A stretch of 64,000 nt of DNA from Paramecium octaurelia (Eukaryota; Ciliophora; Oligohymenophorea; Peniculida; Parameciidae): positions 179,230 to 243,229 of the forward strand of contig CAJJDP010000135.1 of the NCBI GenBank assembly GCA_905182995.1. Direction: 5' to 3'. Under the pieces are notes generated by a model. It made no database searches. It saw only the letters and a program-made list of their open reading frames with translations, and had not been told where the DNA came from. The first letter of the stretch is position 1. Every line of letters starts with the position of its first letter. The position numbers were made by a program, and so were the translations under genes. Positions 34,236-46,231 of the stretch are shown one piece after another.

Positions 34236-35570
34236 TCATGAAAAATTATCACAAATTCTCTTACATGAATCATTTTTAAATGCCCAATTCTCTATATGAT
34301 GTTCCAATTTACTATCCAAACTCTATTTCTAATCCACTATATTCAAAGCCAACAATGTTTCTACGAATAAAAACAATGAATCCTAAGTGTAATCATTTTC
34401 CTTATCAAAATAATCATCAGGGATTTTCTTTAATTATTGTCTATAATCAATCCCATCCTGTATATCATTCAATAACAAAATTGTCAACAAATCAAAATAG
34501 TATTCATTTACCTCCAATTTATCCAATATCTTAACCAATTGATTTCCTAACTATTAATCAATGATTGAATTTATTAATTAAATTAATCCTTAATTCAATT
34601 AATCAAATTATGTGATCTACTTCTTAATCCTCTCTCTATCACACTAATAGTTTGTTTACATGTAAACTATTGACTGCATCCAACATTGATGGTTGCTTTA
34701 TGAGAATATTTTGAAGGCCAATTCAAATATCTATTTATGAGGATGTGGATTCAACAGTAGAATCTGTATCTCCTTGAAATAATCATTCTCCAAACAAATC
34801 TGCATCATCTATCTCACTATTTATTCCTCCTTTAATTCCATATATAACATAGAATTTATCACCAACCTTAAATCAATATGATCCATTTCATTTAATTTCG
34901 TAAGTAAGAAGGAACAATCTATATATCTCCTATGTCTTGCAGCTATCAGTATTAATAATGAACATATTTTTGGATATTACACAAAATTGTTTATATCTGA
35001 CATCTCAAAATCAATGTTGTGTTTATCAAATAACTATAAAATATCCTAAGCCAAATTGGCATATTGCTAATCTGATATCCATTAGAACGAATACTACAAT
35101 GCATTCATTAACAAAGTCTTTAACTCCTATATCCTGTCACTGCTAACATCAAGTAAATTTTTAATATAAAAAGAGCATCTTCTGGTTTCACCTTAACAGT
35201 CTCTCGATCGCTACAACTTAGCAGAACACTCAAGTTCTAAGATCATTTCTCTTCTTTCATCTGAATAATCTAGTAAATTCTACAAACACAACTTTACAAT
35301 TTATTCAATCATTTAAATTAAAATTACTTAATAAAAAGATATCATATTTAAATATTCCTAATTCCCATTATATTAAAAAATGAAGTACCTTAGATTTGTT
35401 CGAAATAAATTATTATTTATATGTATGAATTCAAAATTATTTGTAATTACAAAATAAGATTTTAAATGACTATCATTTTCTTGTTGTACTAATTGATCTA
35501 CGATTATAGTAATAATATTCTTCGATATACAAGGATATATTCCAAATAGACAAACAAAGTCTGTTTCCAT
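34236..35570 (-). CDS. Unrecognised helical protein (444 aa)
   Basis: Single exon, ATG at 35570 (METDFVCLFGIYPCIS) to TGA at 34236. The frame is open a little further upstream without another ATG. The sequence is rich in Leu, Ile, Gln, Asn and Asp, mostly helical, with repeats of the form hydrophobic-helix/polar loop (INSMLYMELKEEQIVRQMM, NQLVKILDKLEVNEYY, SLFLFVETLLALNIVDQ) reminiscent of armadillo/HEAT-type solenoids. I cannot place it in a family. Its stop almost touches the end of the convergent kinase pseudogene, and its start lies 105 bp from the stop of the next gene on the same strand. Confidence 0.7.
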
Positions 35571-35675
35571 CTGAAGCAAAGCTATTATTCTATTGAATCC
35601 GGTTTGATAGCACTAGACGGAATGAATAATAACAAATATATGAATAATTATTATATATATATAAATCCTTGTACA

Positions 35676-38600
35676 TCAAATTATACTTAATTTCTCACCA
35701 TAGGGGTAGCACATTTCACTTAAATAGGATGGGACAGTAGCAGCTGGTTCAGCTTTGGAAATAGCCAATATATCTTCAGAATTGAAACCAACTGTCTTCT
35801 TCAAGCACTACAGATTCTATAATATACGTATTGAAGATAGTTACCTTTTTATCAAGTGCAGATAAATTTGGATGAGTCAAGATCATTCTCAAGAGCTATC
35901 TCAGATATGTAACAGGATGGAATTGTAAGATATAATATCTTTCGACTAATAGGTTGACTGCATCATGTAATTGTTATTCGGTTGTATTTTCATATTGACA
36001 TTTGAATATATTATTCCATAATTCCTAATTATGCTAGTCCAAAAGTGATAAATCAAATTTTTCAGCTGATTTTGCATGTATCCAACTATACACATTCTGC
36101 AAAGGATAATCAGTTTGATTCATTAAATCAACATGTTGATCTGACACTTAGCCTATTTGTAACATTTCTTTGAGATCTTTTAATTCTACATCATTCAACC
36201 TGGACTCTTCAATCCAAACTAACTTCTCCTGTTATTACAAATACAATTAATTGTCTCTTCTTCTAAATTGATGTTAAATTCCTTATTTTTTGTAATACTT
36301 ATGACTCAAAATATCCAAAAATAACTGATCATCAAATAATTGACTCAATTATAATAAGAGATCACTTGCACTAAATTCTCCAAATTGTTTGAAATCTGAA
36401 TGAATAAGACCATCAAACTACATGTCCTTTATTCTCAATTGAGTCACCTAAACATTTGGTTAGTAAAGACTCAAAGAATCTAAGAATTATAATTCCTTTT
36501 AATTTAATTATTTGCCTTCCATTTATTTATTCATCAAATAATAGGTAATCAATTTTTCTTCTGCTCTTGATCTCTTTCTTGTAACAAATTAATCGATACC
36601 ATACAGTAAGTCTACATCAAGATATCTATCAGGTGTTTACTAGATATCCAGTTTCTCAATATCACTTTCATTAAATAGAATGTCGATATAATTAGTTTTC
36701 TATTTGTAATAGGGGGAGGAATGTTTTCTTCTTAATTCACCCTTAATTTCTTAAATTTTATCATAAAGAATTCTGTTAATTTTTCCAACAACACTTCTAG
36801 CTTATTATTTGTTAATTTCTTTATTCTTGACATCTTCTTACAATTTCATTAATAATTCCTTTCTCATTTTAATGAGATCTTCCAATGTTTTATTGACTTA
36901 CAACTTTTTCTTTAGATATTGTGTTGTCAAAAATGGATTATATTATTTGATTTATTCATGTAGTATAACTTCTGGATCTCTTTACAAATAGATACCAGCA
37001 GGCTTAGTTGATTTATTAGATGACAATCTCTCTTCAATCAATTTATCCCAAAACTTGATATTAAATACAAAATCAGCAATTTCAGGTAAATTCTTAGATT
37101 TCAATTCAGCATTCAAATTCAATAGATTTGCAATAAACAAATCACTTGCATCTGTATTGTATTCCTTCTAATCTTTCTTTAAGAAACGATACAATTGATT
37201 AAGTTTTTCTAATTCCTCATCTGACTTTTTAGCTGAATGTTTCTTCCAAGCAAGTGAATAAGATTGAACAACTATCTATTATCTACGTTTATCAGAATGT
37301 GGAATTGGAATCACATCTGAAATAAAACCATTATCTTCCAATCTCTTAAATAAGTCTTAATCTGGACAATAAGTGGGATCATAAATTCTATTACTAATCA
37401 AACTAGCTTTAAATCCTTCAATTGATGATTAAGGATTATAAATTGATTAAGATGGGATCATTCCATACCATTTTGGAAACTTGATTGGTTGAACCTTAAT
37501 TTCATCTATCAAATCTTAGAATACATTATTCTAATTCAATACTTTCAATCTCTCTTGTAAATCAAGTAAAGTTTATTTTAACTTCAACTTATTTAAGTTA
37601 TCATTCTTATTTAAATAGTTCAATGCTCTTTTCTTCAAATATTACCATTAAGCATTAAAGATTGTTTATTGACTCAATTCCTTACTATTTTCTTCTATTT
37701 GGACACTTTCCAATCTGTCCTTGATTTTATTAAACAAGATGATATCAGAATTTTCTAGATTAAATGCCAACTGCAATTTCTACTTGAATTGTTCTTTATC
37801 CTTACCTAAAAAATCATATAATGTCATATATGGCTATGAACCAACTCTTAATTTAGCATATCCATTTATTTCATTGTTGACACTCACATCATAAATCTCA
37901 ATCAATTACACTGACTTAGGTAAAGTCTCTTTAATGGCCTTGTATACTTCAGTATGATTAATGTCCTTCTCTTCGTAAATCAACTTCTGTCCAGAGTGTT
38001 TTTCTAATGCAGCAATTCTTTCTTGTTATTTTTCATTCAAATCTCTAATTGTATTCAAATTCTTAACTCTAAACTTGAGTTCTTCAATGAATAGTCCATA
38101 ATTTTGATTTTACAATGCCAAGTATGTAGCATAAGCAATTAATTCATCTAAAGAGAGGATTGATAAATTCTCAGGTAATGGAAATTGTCTATCTGTTTTA
38201 TTTAATTATAAATGAAGATGTAATGAATCTACTGAATTAAGAAGTTCTTCGTCAGTAACTTAAGCTAAATACTCTCTGCTTTCAACATTAAGTCCAGCAT
38301 TTGCAAATGCCTTTGCTAATTTATACTTATCCGAATGAACCAATAGAGATTAGGCGTTCTTTAATTTCTATGCAATTTAATGTCCCTAGTATTCAGACAC
38401 TGCTACCATCAAATCTCCGAAATCTGATAACTTTGGTTCAATAGGTTTTTTTTGATCTCTATGAATTAATTGTATTTCTAGTAGGTTAATGATAAATGCC
38501 ATTAGATCTGGGTCTTTACCTGAAATATATGAAATTGCTGTTTCTAATGATAATGTTATATCTTCCTTTTCAATTTCAGCAGGATGCAACAAACCTGAGG

Positions 38601-39379
38601 ATACCAAGGCCTCTTCAAATTCCATCATTTTAATATTAGTATTAACGTGCACCCAATCAGATTTTTAGATATCAAGTAATTATAAATAAACTCTTCTGAT
38701 TTCTACGATTGCTTCCAAAACATAGAATATATCAGATTATGTTTCTTCAATCATCTTCTCAACCTCATAAATGAAATTGTTAAGAGGCGCTTCTTACTTT
38801 TCTTCAAAGATATCTAATATAAATGCTTCAATTAATTATTTTTCTTCAGAGTTTAACTCTTTGGCATCTAATTATTAAAATGCCTTATCGACAATCTATT
38901 CGCTATGTAAATCGACTCCTGTGAGAGCCAATCCATGAATTGCTTCAGCCAAAACTCTATAATCATTCAAATTTAATAGGTCTTTGATTAGGACATCAAA
39001 ACCCATGGAGGATTCAATTTATTTGTGATCAAAGTAGGATCTATCTCCTCTTCCTTTTAAAGCATGTCCTAATTGAACAAATGTTTATCCAACAATTTCT
39101 TCATTTGAGTATTCTCTTTTTTACAGGAATGCAGCCAGAATAGTTTTAGTAGGTATGTTAGATGTGAAGAAAGCATGACTTTACATTTTGTAGGCAGCTT
39201 GAGTATTTTGATCAATTTACTTTTGTAATTAGATTGCTAATAAATATTGATGGATTGGTCATACCTTTATTTAGAGCCTTCTTAAATTGTTCAAGTTATG
39301 TCTTGAAAATATCCTTACATTTGAGGTATTCATACTCCTCACTAATTCTAAAGAGAGATCTCTATAAATATTTAATCAT
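35676..39379 (-). CDS. Large unrecognised protein (1215 aa)
   Basis: Start at 39379 (MIKYLQRSLFRISEEYEY). Introns 39237-39264 (28 nt) and 35817-35844 (28 nt). The rest is one exon of over 3.3 kb. The protein has a helical N-terminal half, a central part with protein-domain texture (GYAKLRVGSQPYMTLYDF, then IKFPKWYGMIPSQSIYN) and a charged helical C-terminal half (DPEVILHEQIKQYNPF). No TM helix, coiled-coil run or known motif stands out. The high content of ordered-looking segments and the size suggest a subunit of a big complex; in ciliates, large lineage-specific mitochondrial or axonemal subunits look like this, but that is only a guess. It ends in KAEPAATVPSYLSEMCYP. Confidence 0.85.
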
Positions 39380-39406
39380 AATTAAAAGATTTTAATATTT
39401 TTATAT

Positions 39407-40392
39407 TCATTTTTTCTTCTTAGTCAAAGCTGCTGCCATTTCTTGGAGTTTAGACTCAATCTCAACTTATCTATCCTTCAATCTCGTTTCCAATTCTTAT
39501 TATGCCAAACTCAATTTATCCTGAATGGCATTCATAATCACAGAATCCAGTAACTCCTCATCTGTGGGCTCATGATATTCCACTTCCTACTCTTCCATCT
39601 CAGTCTTCTTAAAAGATTAAGTGTCATCAGTCACAATAGGCTTATAATATGTGTGATCTTCTAGAGAAGGTTGTGGCAAGGGCAACTCAATTTGTAAATC
39701 AACCTAGATTTCTAACGGTCTTTGATTATGAGAGTGTGCTTGATGTAATAACAACCAATGAGATAGATAACCTAATATTATATACATCTTATCTACCCTT
39801 CTCAATGTAATCGATAATTGGTTACAATTACTTAGCCACAAATACCTTATGACATCCCTAGCCATCAGTACTATGTTGAGATAGCAATTATTAAAATAGT
39901 TTTCTGTCTCCCTACAACGATTTCCCTCTTGTCAATCCTCCTTCCACCAACTTCCCAAACTTCTCATGTTGATTGATGTAAACTAAAAACATCATATTAA
40001 TGAATATTAATGCTTGGTCTCCATTAAATCCGAAATCTTAACAAGCACTAAAATCATTAATCAACTATTCCCCCGCAATCTCAATATCAATGTCTCTCAA
40101 CTTTTCACAATGATTCCTCTCCAAAATCTAAATTCTCCATTAATTATTCTACCTTGCACAAATATTCCTTTATCAAAATGCTCGCATCCTCTAAGTGAAA
40201 TACTTCATTTATTATATATTGACTAATTGGCAATCCCATACTTCACATATTCTGTAACTATTACTTTGTCCTGTATCGACCACATCCGTATTTTCTCTCC
40301 TCCTCCTACCTTAATTATTCTTCTAATTGTCTCTTCCTCTCTTCCTCTGCCAATCTAGCTGCTTCCTCTTCTTTCTTATTCTTCGGAGGCAT
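39407..40392 (-). CDS. Protein with axonemal-style Lys/Glu N terminus (303 aa), unrecognised
   Basis: The N terminus MPPKNKKEEEAARLAEEER is of a kind common in axonemal and ciliary proteins. Introns 40241-40264 (24 nt), 40128-40152 (25 nt) and 39772-39796 (25 nt) restore one frame of 304 codons. The middle (LPISQYIINEVFHLEDASI, DQALIFINMMFLVYINQ) looks folded and the C terminus is a charged coil (LSLAQQELETRLKDRQVE) ending KKKK. A second frame is also open over 39800-39930, but using it would need a frameshift, so I prefer the three-intron model. The gene sits 27 bp upstream of the 1215-aa gene on the same strand. A dynein-arm or radial-spoke accessory role is possible, not shown. Confidence 0.65.
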
Positions 40393-40782
40393 TTTTAATA
40401 TTATAAATTTTGAATCATCATTAATACAAAATGAAAACTTTTTTATCATTTTGATATCTTATAAGATCTTAATTGAAATATTCATAATTAAGACTTGAAA
40501 ATAAAGTTCAAATTATCAATATTGTTTACAACCATATAATACTTAAAAACTTAAAATTTGATGATTTCAATTAGGCCTCATGTTCAAATTACAATCGAAG
40601 ACTTTTGATGTGATTTAAGTCTAAAAAGTATTACTTATTATTATTTAAATTTATAGGTACTAAATTATTTAGAATAAATGGGATTATCTTAATTTTATCA
40701 CAATTCGTATTTAAATTCTATTATTCGAATAATTTATGTAGAAATTATACCAATTATAGAAATCCATTTATAAAATCAATTA
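40393..40782. other. Divergent intergenic region
   Basis: About 390 bp of AT-rich DNA between a minus-strand and a plus-strand start. I see no ORF or regulatory motif I can support. Confidence 0.6.
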
Positions 40783-41382
40783 ATGAATTTCTCATTCCTT
40801 TCTTCATCAAAACTAAGAGAAATAATTGTTAATCCTAGCAGCATCGATAAAAACTTAATTTGTGCAATTTGTTAATCATTAGTTTGGGATCCAAAGGAAT
40901 GCAGTTAATGCTAAAATTATTTTTGTTCAGAATGCATAAATAATACTTTAAAGCAAACAAGTAAAAATTCATTCTATTAATAAATAGAAAGGTGTCCAAT
41001 TAGATGCCCTAATAAAATGAAATTGAATGCTCCTCATCGATTATTAAGAACTTAAATGTATGAATTATAAGTAAAATGTGTAAATACAGGATGCCCTAAA
41101 TAAATGTAGCTATAAAACTTAGAATCTCATATGAAATAATGTGAATATGTAGAAACTAGATGCCCATATCCAGATTGTTTATTTTAAGATAGTTTGATAA
41201 GAATTGAGCTTCATAAAGCATCCTGCTAACACAGAACTCGAAATTGTGAGAAATGTCTAGTAACTTACAAAGTTAAAGATAGCCATGATTGTTTAGATAT
41301 AGTGATAAAAAAATTGAAAAAATAGGAGGATACGATTAATGAATTATTAAGAAGAGTAGATTACTTAGAAAGTTAGTTATGA
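40783..41382 (+). CDS. TRAF-like RING/zinc-finger protein (199 aa)
   Basis: Single exon from ATG 40783 to TGA 41380. A RING finger lies at about residues 28-75 (CAICQSLVWDPKECSQC, YFCSECINN, CPIRCPNK), followed by TRAF-type zinc fingers (CVNTGCPKQM, SHMKQCEYVETRCPYPDC, CEKCLVTYKVKDSHDC) and a C-terminal coiled coil (IVIKKLKKQEDTINELLRR). This RING, TRAF-zinc-finger, coiled-coil order is that of TRAF proteins without the MATH domain, a class greatly expanded in Paramecium and Tetrahymena. It is probably an E3 ubiquitin ligase or an adaptor. The missing MATH/TRAF-C domain means receptor binding of the animal type is not expected. Confidence 0.88.
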
Positions 41383-41856
41383 ATCAAGAAATCAATTTTA
41401 ACAGAGAAATTAGAGAAAATGATTTCTTAAAAATGTAATTTGATCTAGATATATATAATCAATTATGTCACTCATCTTATTCAGTTTTCTAAATACGCCT
41501 ACAAAATTTATAGTCATTTAAATAAATGTTAAACACAAAAGATTTGGATATAAAACATCACTTATGGTAATAATATAAAAGAGGTTTTATAACTATAGGA
41601 TACATTTCATTATAATAAAAGGAGAATCATTGTAAAAATTATGTTAAATGTTAATATAAGTATAATGATTAATTTATAGAAATTAAATTAAATTTAGTAT
41701 TGGATTTTTAAGATAAGAAATTAAATCAAAGTTAATATTTTCTGAGTTGTATTTGTAGATCTTAGATTTATTTCTAATAGTTCATTTACATTCTTTTCAT
41801 TTGCTCTTATAACGATGAAATTTGTTATGAGTATAATTTGATGGTTCTATTCAAAT
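41383..41856. other. Intergenic between two convergent genes
   Basis: About 470 bp of AT-rich DNA between the stop of the TRAF-like gene and the stop of a small coiled-coil gene. This is unusually long for a convergent gap here; no gene remnant was recognised. Confidence 0.5.
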
Positions 41857-42189
41857 TCACTATCTAATCTAGTTTATTATTAATTTTACGCTGCGTGCCT
41901 CTTCCTATTCAAAATCACTTGTTTATTGTTCTCTAGATATTTAGACTTTAACTTCTTTCTCTTTTTCTAAATTTTCTAATCTTTGGCCCATCTTTTCAAA
42001 CTTCTTCTAGTAATGATGATCAAGTAATGTAATTTTTGAATCTCCCAATTATTTTTATTATTTGTCAACCGTATTTTCAATATGTGAAGGTCTTCCACTA
42101 AATAGTAATTTTTCATATTGTTAGTCTCGTATGACACAATTCTGTACTTTTCTCTCAATCGAATCAAGTAATTAATGAGTTTGTTACAT
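41857..42189 (-). CDS. Small coiled-coil protein (110 aa), unrecognised
   Basis: The frame from ATG 42189 (MQQTHQLLDSIERKVQN) to TGA 41857 is open with 111 codons and reads as a heptad coiled coil (KKFEKMGQRLENLEKEKEV, EEARSVKLIINQIRQ). A longer overlapping frame starting at 42227 is also open but has no protein-like pattern, so I take this one. A 21-nt stretch (GTAAAATT...CTAG) near the end looks like an intron but its removal is not needed and changes nothing essential. Function unknown. Confidence 0.55.
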
Positions 42190-42282
42190 ACTTTTAGAAT
42201 AAACTTTAATAATAAATAATTAATCAAACTTTGATTTGAGTAAAATTATTTAAATTATGTATTTGAATAATGATAATATTAG

Positions 42283-44929
42283 TCATTTCTTTTTTTTGCC
42301 AGGCTTCTTCTTTCCTTTTTCATCTTCAGCTGGTTTCTTGAGTTTATCAATTCTTGCCTTATTTCCAGAGAGATCATCATGTAATTTACGAAATTCTTAA
42401 TATTGTTATAAGAATGTAGATTATTGAACTGCTAACGGATCAACGAATTCGCTTATTCGATATGGAATTTCAGCAGATAAAATTAATCTTCTCTCTGTCA
42501 ATATCTTTCTGAGTGCTTCTTTAATCTAAAATTTTAATTCAATATAATACATTTCCTGCAGTAAATCCTTCTGTAGCATGAGCCAAAGAACTCAAGGGGA
42601 AATTTGGATGTAGCTAAATCTTTCTTTCCTCAAAAAACCTCTAGAATATCATTATTCTAGTAGCATAGTTTGGACAAGGGAAATAGACTCTTCTTTTGAA
42701 AAAGGATTTCAATTGTTTTTTATTAGCATTCCAAGGAGCATAACTACAACCAATGATAGTAACGTTTTCTTTCTACTTTTCAGTGAAATACTTTCCATAT
42801 TTCAATAAGTATTTTCTCAATTTAACCCAATTCATGCCTCCTGCAGATGATGGCTATTAATCACCCTTCTTCTTCTTTTTCTTACCTTTGAAAATACGTT
42901 CAATTTCATCAATATATATAATAGCAGGCTAGAAACAAGCAGCAGTTTTAAATGCTAATGATAATAAGTAATCAGGTTTATCCTAGTATTTATTCTCTAT
43001 ATTAGCAGGTGACAAATCTAGAATCAAAGCATCACATTCAGTTTATAATGCTCTGACTGCATGTGTTTTGCCTGAACCATGAGGCCCATAGAATAAGACA
43101 TAATTACTTTCTTTGACATTATCTTTAATATATGGAGATCCTAATGGCATTCCAACAAATTGAACTAAAACCTACCGTAAATCATAAATGGAAGGATCAG
43201 CTACTTATTCTTGTAACATTTCTTATTTTTATCTTAATGGATTACAATTTCCAATGAGATCTGATATTTTTGCTGGTTCTAATTTCTTAGCTATACCTGA
43301 TTCAATCAATTCAGCCAACATATCTCTAGGATCTTTCTTTGCAGTTCCCTTATCCCCAGGGAATTTCTTTTTCTTCTTCTTTGCAACACTTCTAAAACCA
43401 AAATTGATTTCTCCTTCTTCTAATAGATCATCTTCTTCTGCTTTTTCAGCTGGTTTTGCTTTCTTTTTCTTAGATTTCTTTTTTTTTGGATATTTCATTT
43501 TCTTTGCCTTCAATGCAATTCTTAAATTGATTAACTCCATATCAATCATTTCATCGACTACTTCTCTTATTTATTTTTCAACTCCTTTAGCAATTTCTCC
43601 CTTCAATAAGGAATTTTCATGCTTCTAATAAGGGTTTAATTAATCATTTCTCCATTCATGATTATGTTTTTCAATTAAATCTTGCATCTTTACAATAGCT
43701 TCTGTAGGCCCTTATTCTACTCTAATATCTTCATCTTCTTGCTTCTTCTTCTTCTTCTTTTTTCCCTTATTCTTTTTAGCTGCTTTCTTTTCCTTATCCA
43801 ACAAATCCATCATTTCTTATTCTTCTTCAGTCAATGGCAATCTCACTTAATCTTTTTTATAAAATTAAGCAACTTTTGGTGGCACTAATTTACCTTCTGC
43901 TTTCTAGACTTCACTCATGTACCACCTTCTTCTTTCAGCCAACATTTAATTTTAGATATCATCCTACCAATCATTCATCAAATTATCTCTTGCTTCAACT
44001 AAGGCTGTTTTATACTCTTATAATCTTTCCTATTGTTTCTCTTTCATCTTCTCTCTCTACAAATGATATGTTTTATAAGCGTCTGTTTCTTGTAACGGTT
44101 TTTCCAATGTAAATCCCAGAAATAAAGATTCCTACTCTCTTAAATCCCAAACTATCTCTCTAGCTTTAAATCCTCTATAATATTTTTATATCACTGTTAT
44201 GGCTTCTTCTCTCTCAGTGGAATCATGCACTTCCAATCCTTCTTGCAATTTCTTTTGTTTCTCTTGCTTCTTTATTTCTTGTTTTTTCAATTGTTTTGCC
44301 AATAGCACTCTCTCAATACCTTATCTTCCTCTTTCGTTTTTTTAGATAAACCATATAGCTTATTCAATATTTTCCAAAACAGCCTTGTCTACTAACACTT
44401 CTTCTTCTGGTTAAGTAGTATCATGAAATTCATTTAAAAAATGATTAAGCATTTGTTTTCGATACGCCAGTTTTCTGTTTTACTCATCTGAAAAATAATG
44501 AGGTAAAGAAACCTCAGCATCTTCTATAAGTCTCTTTTCATCAAAAATTACCTAATGCAAATTTACAAAATCTGATCTTATGACATTACCTTAAGTTGAA
44601 TAGAAAATCATGGCCTATATAATTTAAAATCATGAATGTACCTGCTTGATTTGAATTTATCTTAACATGGTATTTTCAAGCATCTTCTTTAATAACCGCC
44701 TTTTTTAAGGGTGTAACAATTAATCATAACAAGTTTCAAGTGATTTATATGCATCAACATAAAATAAGTATAACTTCCCATAGTATACAAACCACTCCTA
44801 ATCAGGCCTCACTAACTTTAGATTTTGTTTGACCTGGTTCTCTATTAATGGATCCATTTCAATTTGCAAGGCCTCCATAAGTTAATTGATGGACTGCCTC
44901 CATTTCAAATTAAAATATGAAGTTGACAT
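42283..44929 (-). CDS. DRC11: IQ and AAA domain protein, dynein regulatory complex subunit 11
   Basis: IQCA1/DRC11 is part of the nexin-dynein regulatory complex of motile cilia. Start at 44929 (MSTSYFNLKWRQSINQL). Introns 44615-44641 (27 nt) and 42526-42550 (25 nt), product 864 residues (human IQCA1 822). Family features: VIFDEKRLIEDAEVSLPHYF in the N-terminal region, an IQ motif VIQKYYRGFKAREIVWDL at about 237, long Lys/Glu-rich segments, then the AAA domain with Walker A FYGPHGSGKTHAVRAL at about 609 and Walker B PAIIYIDEIERIF at about 660, followed by VTIIGCSYAPWNAN. The C terminus is Lys-rich (KKKK). Walker A Lys and Walker B Asp-Glu are kept, so nucleotide binding seems possible. The IQ motif suggests calmodulin or centrin binding. 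Confidence 0.92.
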
Positions 44930-44950
44930 ATAATAATAAATAAATATATG

Positions 44951-45432
44951 TCATTCGAAAAATTAGTATGGTGTTGATCCATTTGGATGATGGCAATCTG
45001 GACAAATATGGACGATATCCTTGCAATCATCCATATAGCAAGGTAGACAGGCTAGACACAAAATTCCAAAGGAACATAGAAGTAAGAGACATGAAACTGT
45101 GTATGTGCCTTTTCCAACTCTTCTTTGAAGTTTAGTCTGAATCTTTAAAGAAGATAAAGCAATATAATTACTTATTTTTTGCAATTCTGACATATCAATT
45201 TAACTGAGTAAATTTATCCATCCCCAGTTTAAGCAAGGGAGTTGACTAACTTAATTTCCTTTAGACTTGAAATCTCTGGAATGTTTGGAGTAATTAATTT
45301 AGGTGTTAGATTATCCAAATAATTTTAACATTAGATATGCTAGTTCTAAGTTTAAAGGTAGATATTAGCATTTCGCTCAAGATGTTGGAATATTTCATCT
45401 CCTTGACTTTTGTATAGATCTTAATGAGCCAT
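44951..45432 (-). CDS. LITAF-domain membrane zinc protein (150 aa)
   Basis: LITAF (SIMPLE) domain proteins sit on the cytosolic face of late endosomes and lysosomes, with a hydrophobic stretch between two zinc half-sites. The start at 45432 (MAHQDLYKSQGDEIF) with an intron at 45143-45171 (29 nt) gives 150 residues. First half-site LICQNCKKQ near residue 82, then QRRVGKGTYTVS, the Cys-rich hydrophobic segment, then the second half-site YMDDCKDIVHICPDC. The intron lies directly after the first CxxC. Reading without splicing gives a short version starting at 45193 that lacks this half-site. The N-terminal 75 residues are Gln/Asn-rich without a PPxY motif. It ends 21 bp downstream of the DRC11 start. 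Confidence 0.88.
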
Positions 45433-45673
45433 AATTTATTATTACAGATTAGTTAAATGAATAATATAATGGATTTTTACAAGATACATGTATTAAATTA
45501 AATAAACAGTTTATAAATCACATATTATTGGATAATAATTTGTGTTGTATGAATTATAATTAGAAATTGTGCGCTCTTATTTTATAGAAAAATTACAAAT
45601 TGTGAAACAATAAATTAGGAGCGCAAATTGTAGAGTTTTAATTTAATTAATTTCTATAAAAATAAGTATTACT

Positions 45674-46203
45674 ATGTCTGAAGAAAAGAGTTACTCCCCA
45701 AAGCCAAAAGCTTATTCTATGTCTTGTTCTAAGTCAGAAATAATCGATAATCAAACAGAAGTAGTGCATCGAGCTACAAAAAGTGAAATGATATACCCAA
45801 ATAAAGATTTAGATGGAGGCAAAACAAATAGCTAATAAACGTAGACCTCATCTGGAAACTATTTAAATATAATAATATTAGGGTTAGTTATTTTAGGATT
45901 GACTGCGGGTTTAGTGATAGGATATAAAATAATGAAATCAGGGAATGTTTAGGATGAGGAATAAATGAATGTGTTTGTGAACATTGTCTCGCAATCATTA
46001 CTGAATAATCTTGAATAACAGAAATATCTCATCATAGATGATTAGCTTAAATAATTGAAAAAATTTTATGAAAAACAATTAACTAATATTCTCTGGCAGA
46101 AGGTAAGTGTATATAATGTAAAAAATAGATTGTGAAGCATATTCAATAATAACCTAATGTAATTATTAGTTAAGATAAGAAAAAGTGGATATTGAAAGAG
46201 TGA
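45674..46203 (+). CDS. Single-pass membrane protein (167 aa), unrecognised
   Basis: Start at 45674 (MSEEKSYSPKPKAYSM). One 26-nt intron (46103-46128) extends the protein past a premature TGA to TGA 46201. A Ser/Lys-rich head of about 75 residues is followed by one clear membrane helix (IIILGLVILGLTAGLVIGY) and a helical, Gln-rich cytosolic or lumenal part (QLKKFYEKQLTNILWQK) ending in QDKKKWILKE. There is no signal peptide, so it is probably a type II or tail-oriented protein. I do not recognise a family. Its stop lies 28 bp from that of the convergent PFK-2/FBPase-2 gene. Confidence 0.75.
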
Positions 46204-46231
46204 AAAACATTATTATTTTATTATTACCATT

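Noticed and set aside
39800..39930. A +1 frameshift inside the 303-aa gene, because a second frame is open and reads quite protein-like
   Set aside because: With three canonical introns the original frame gives exactly 304 codons without any frameshift, so none is needed.
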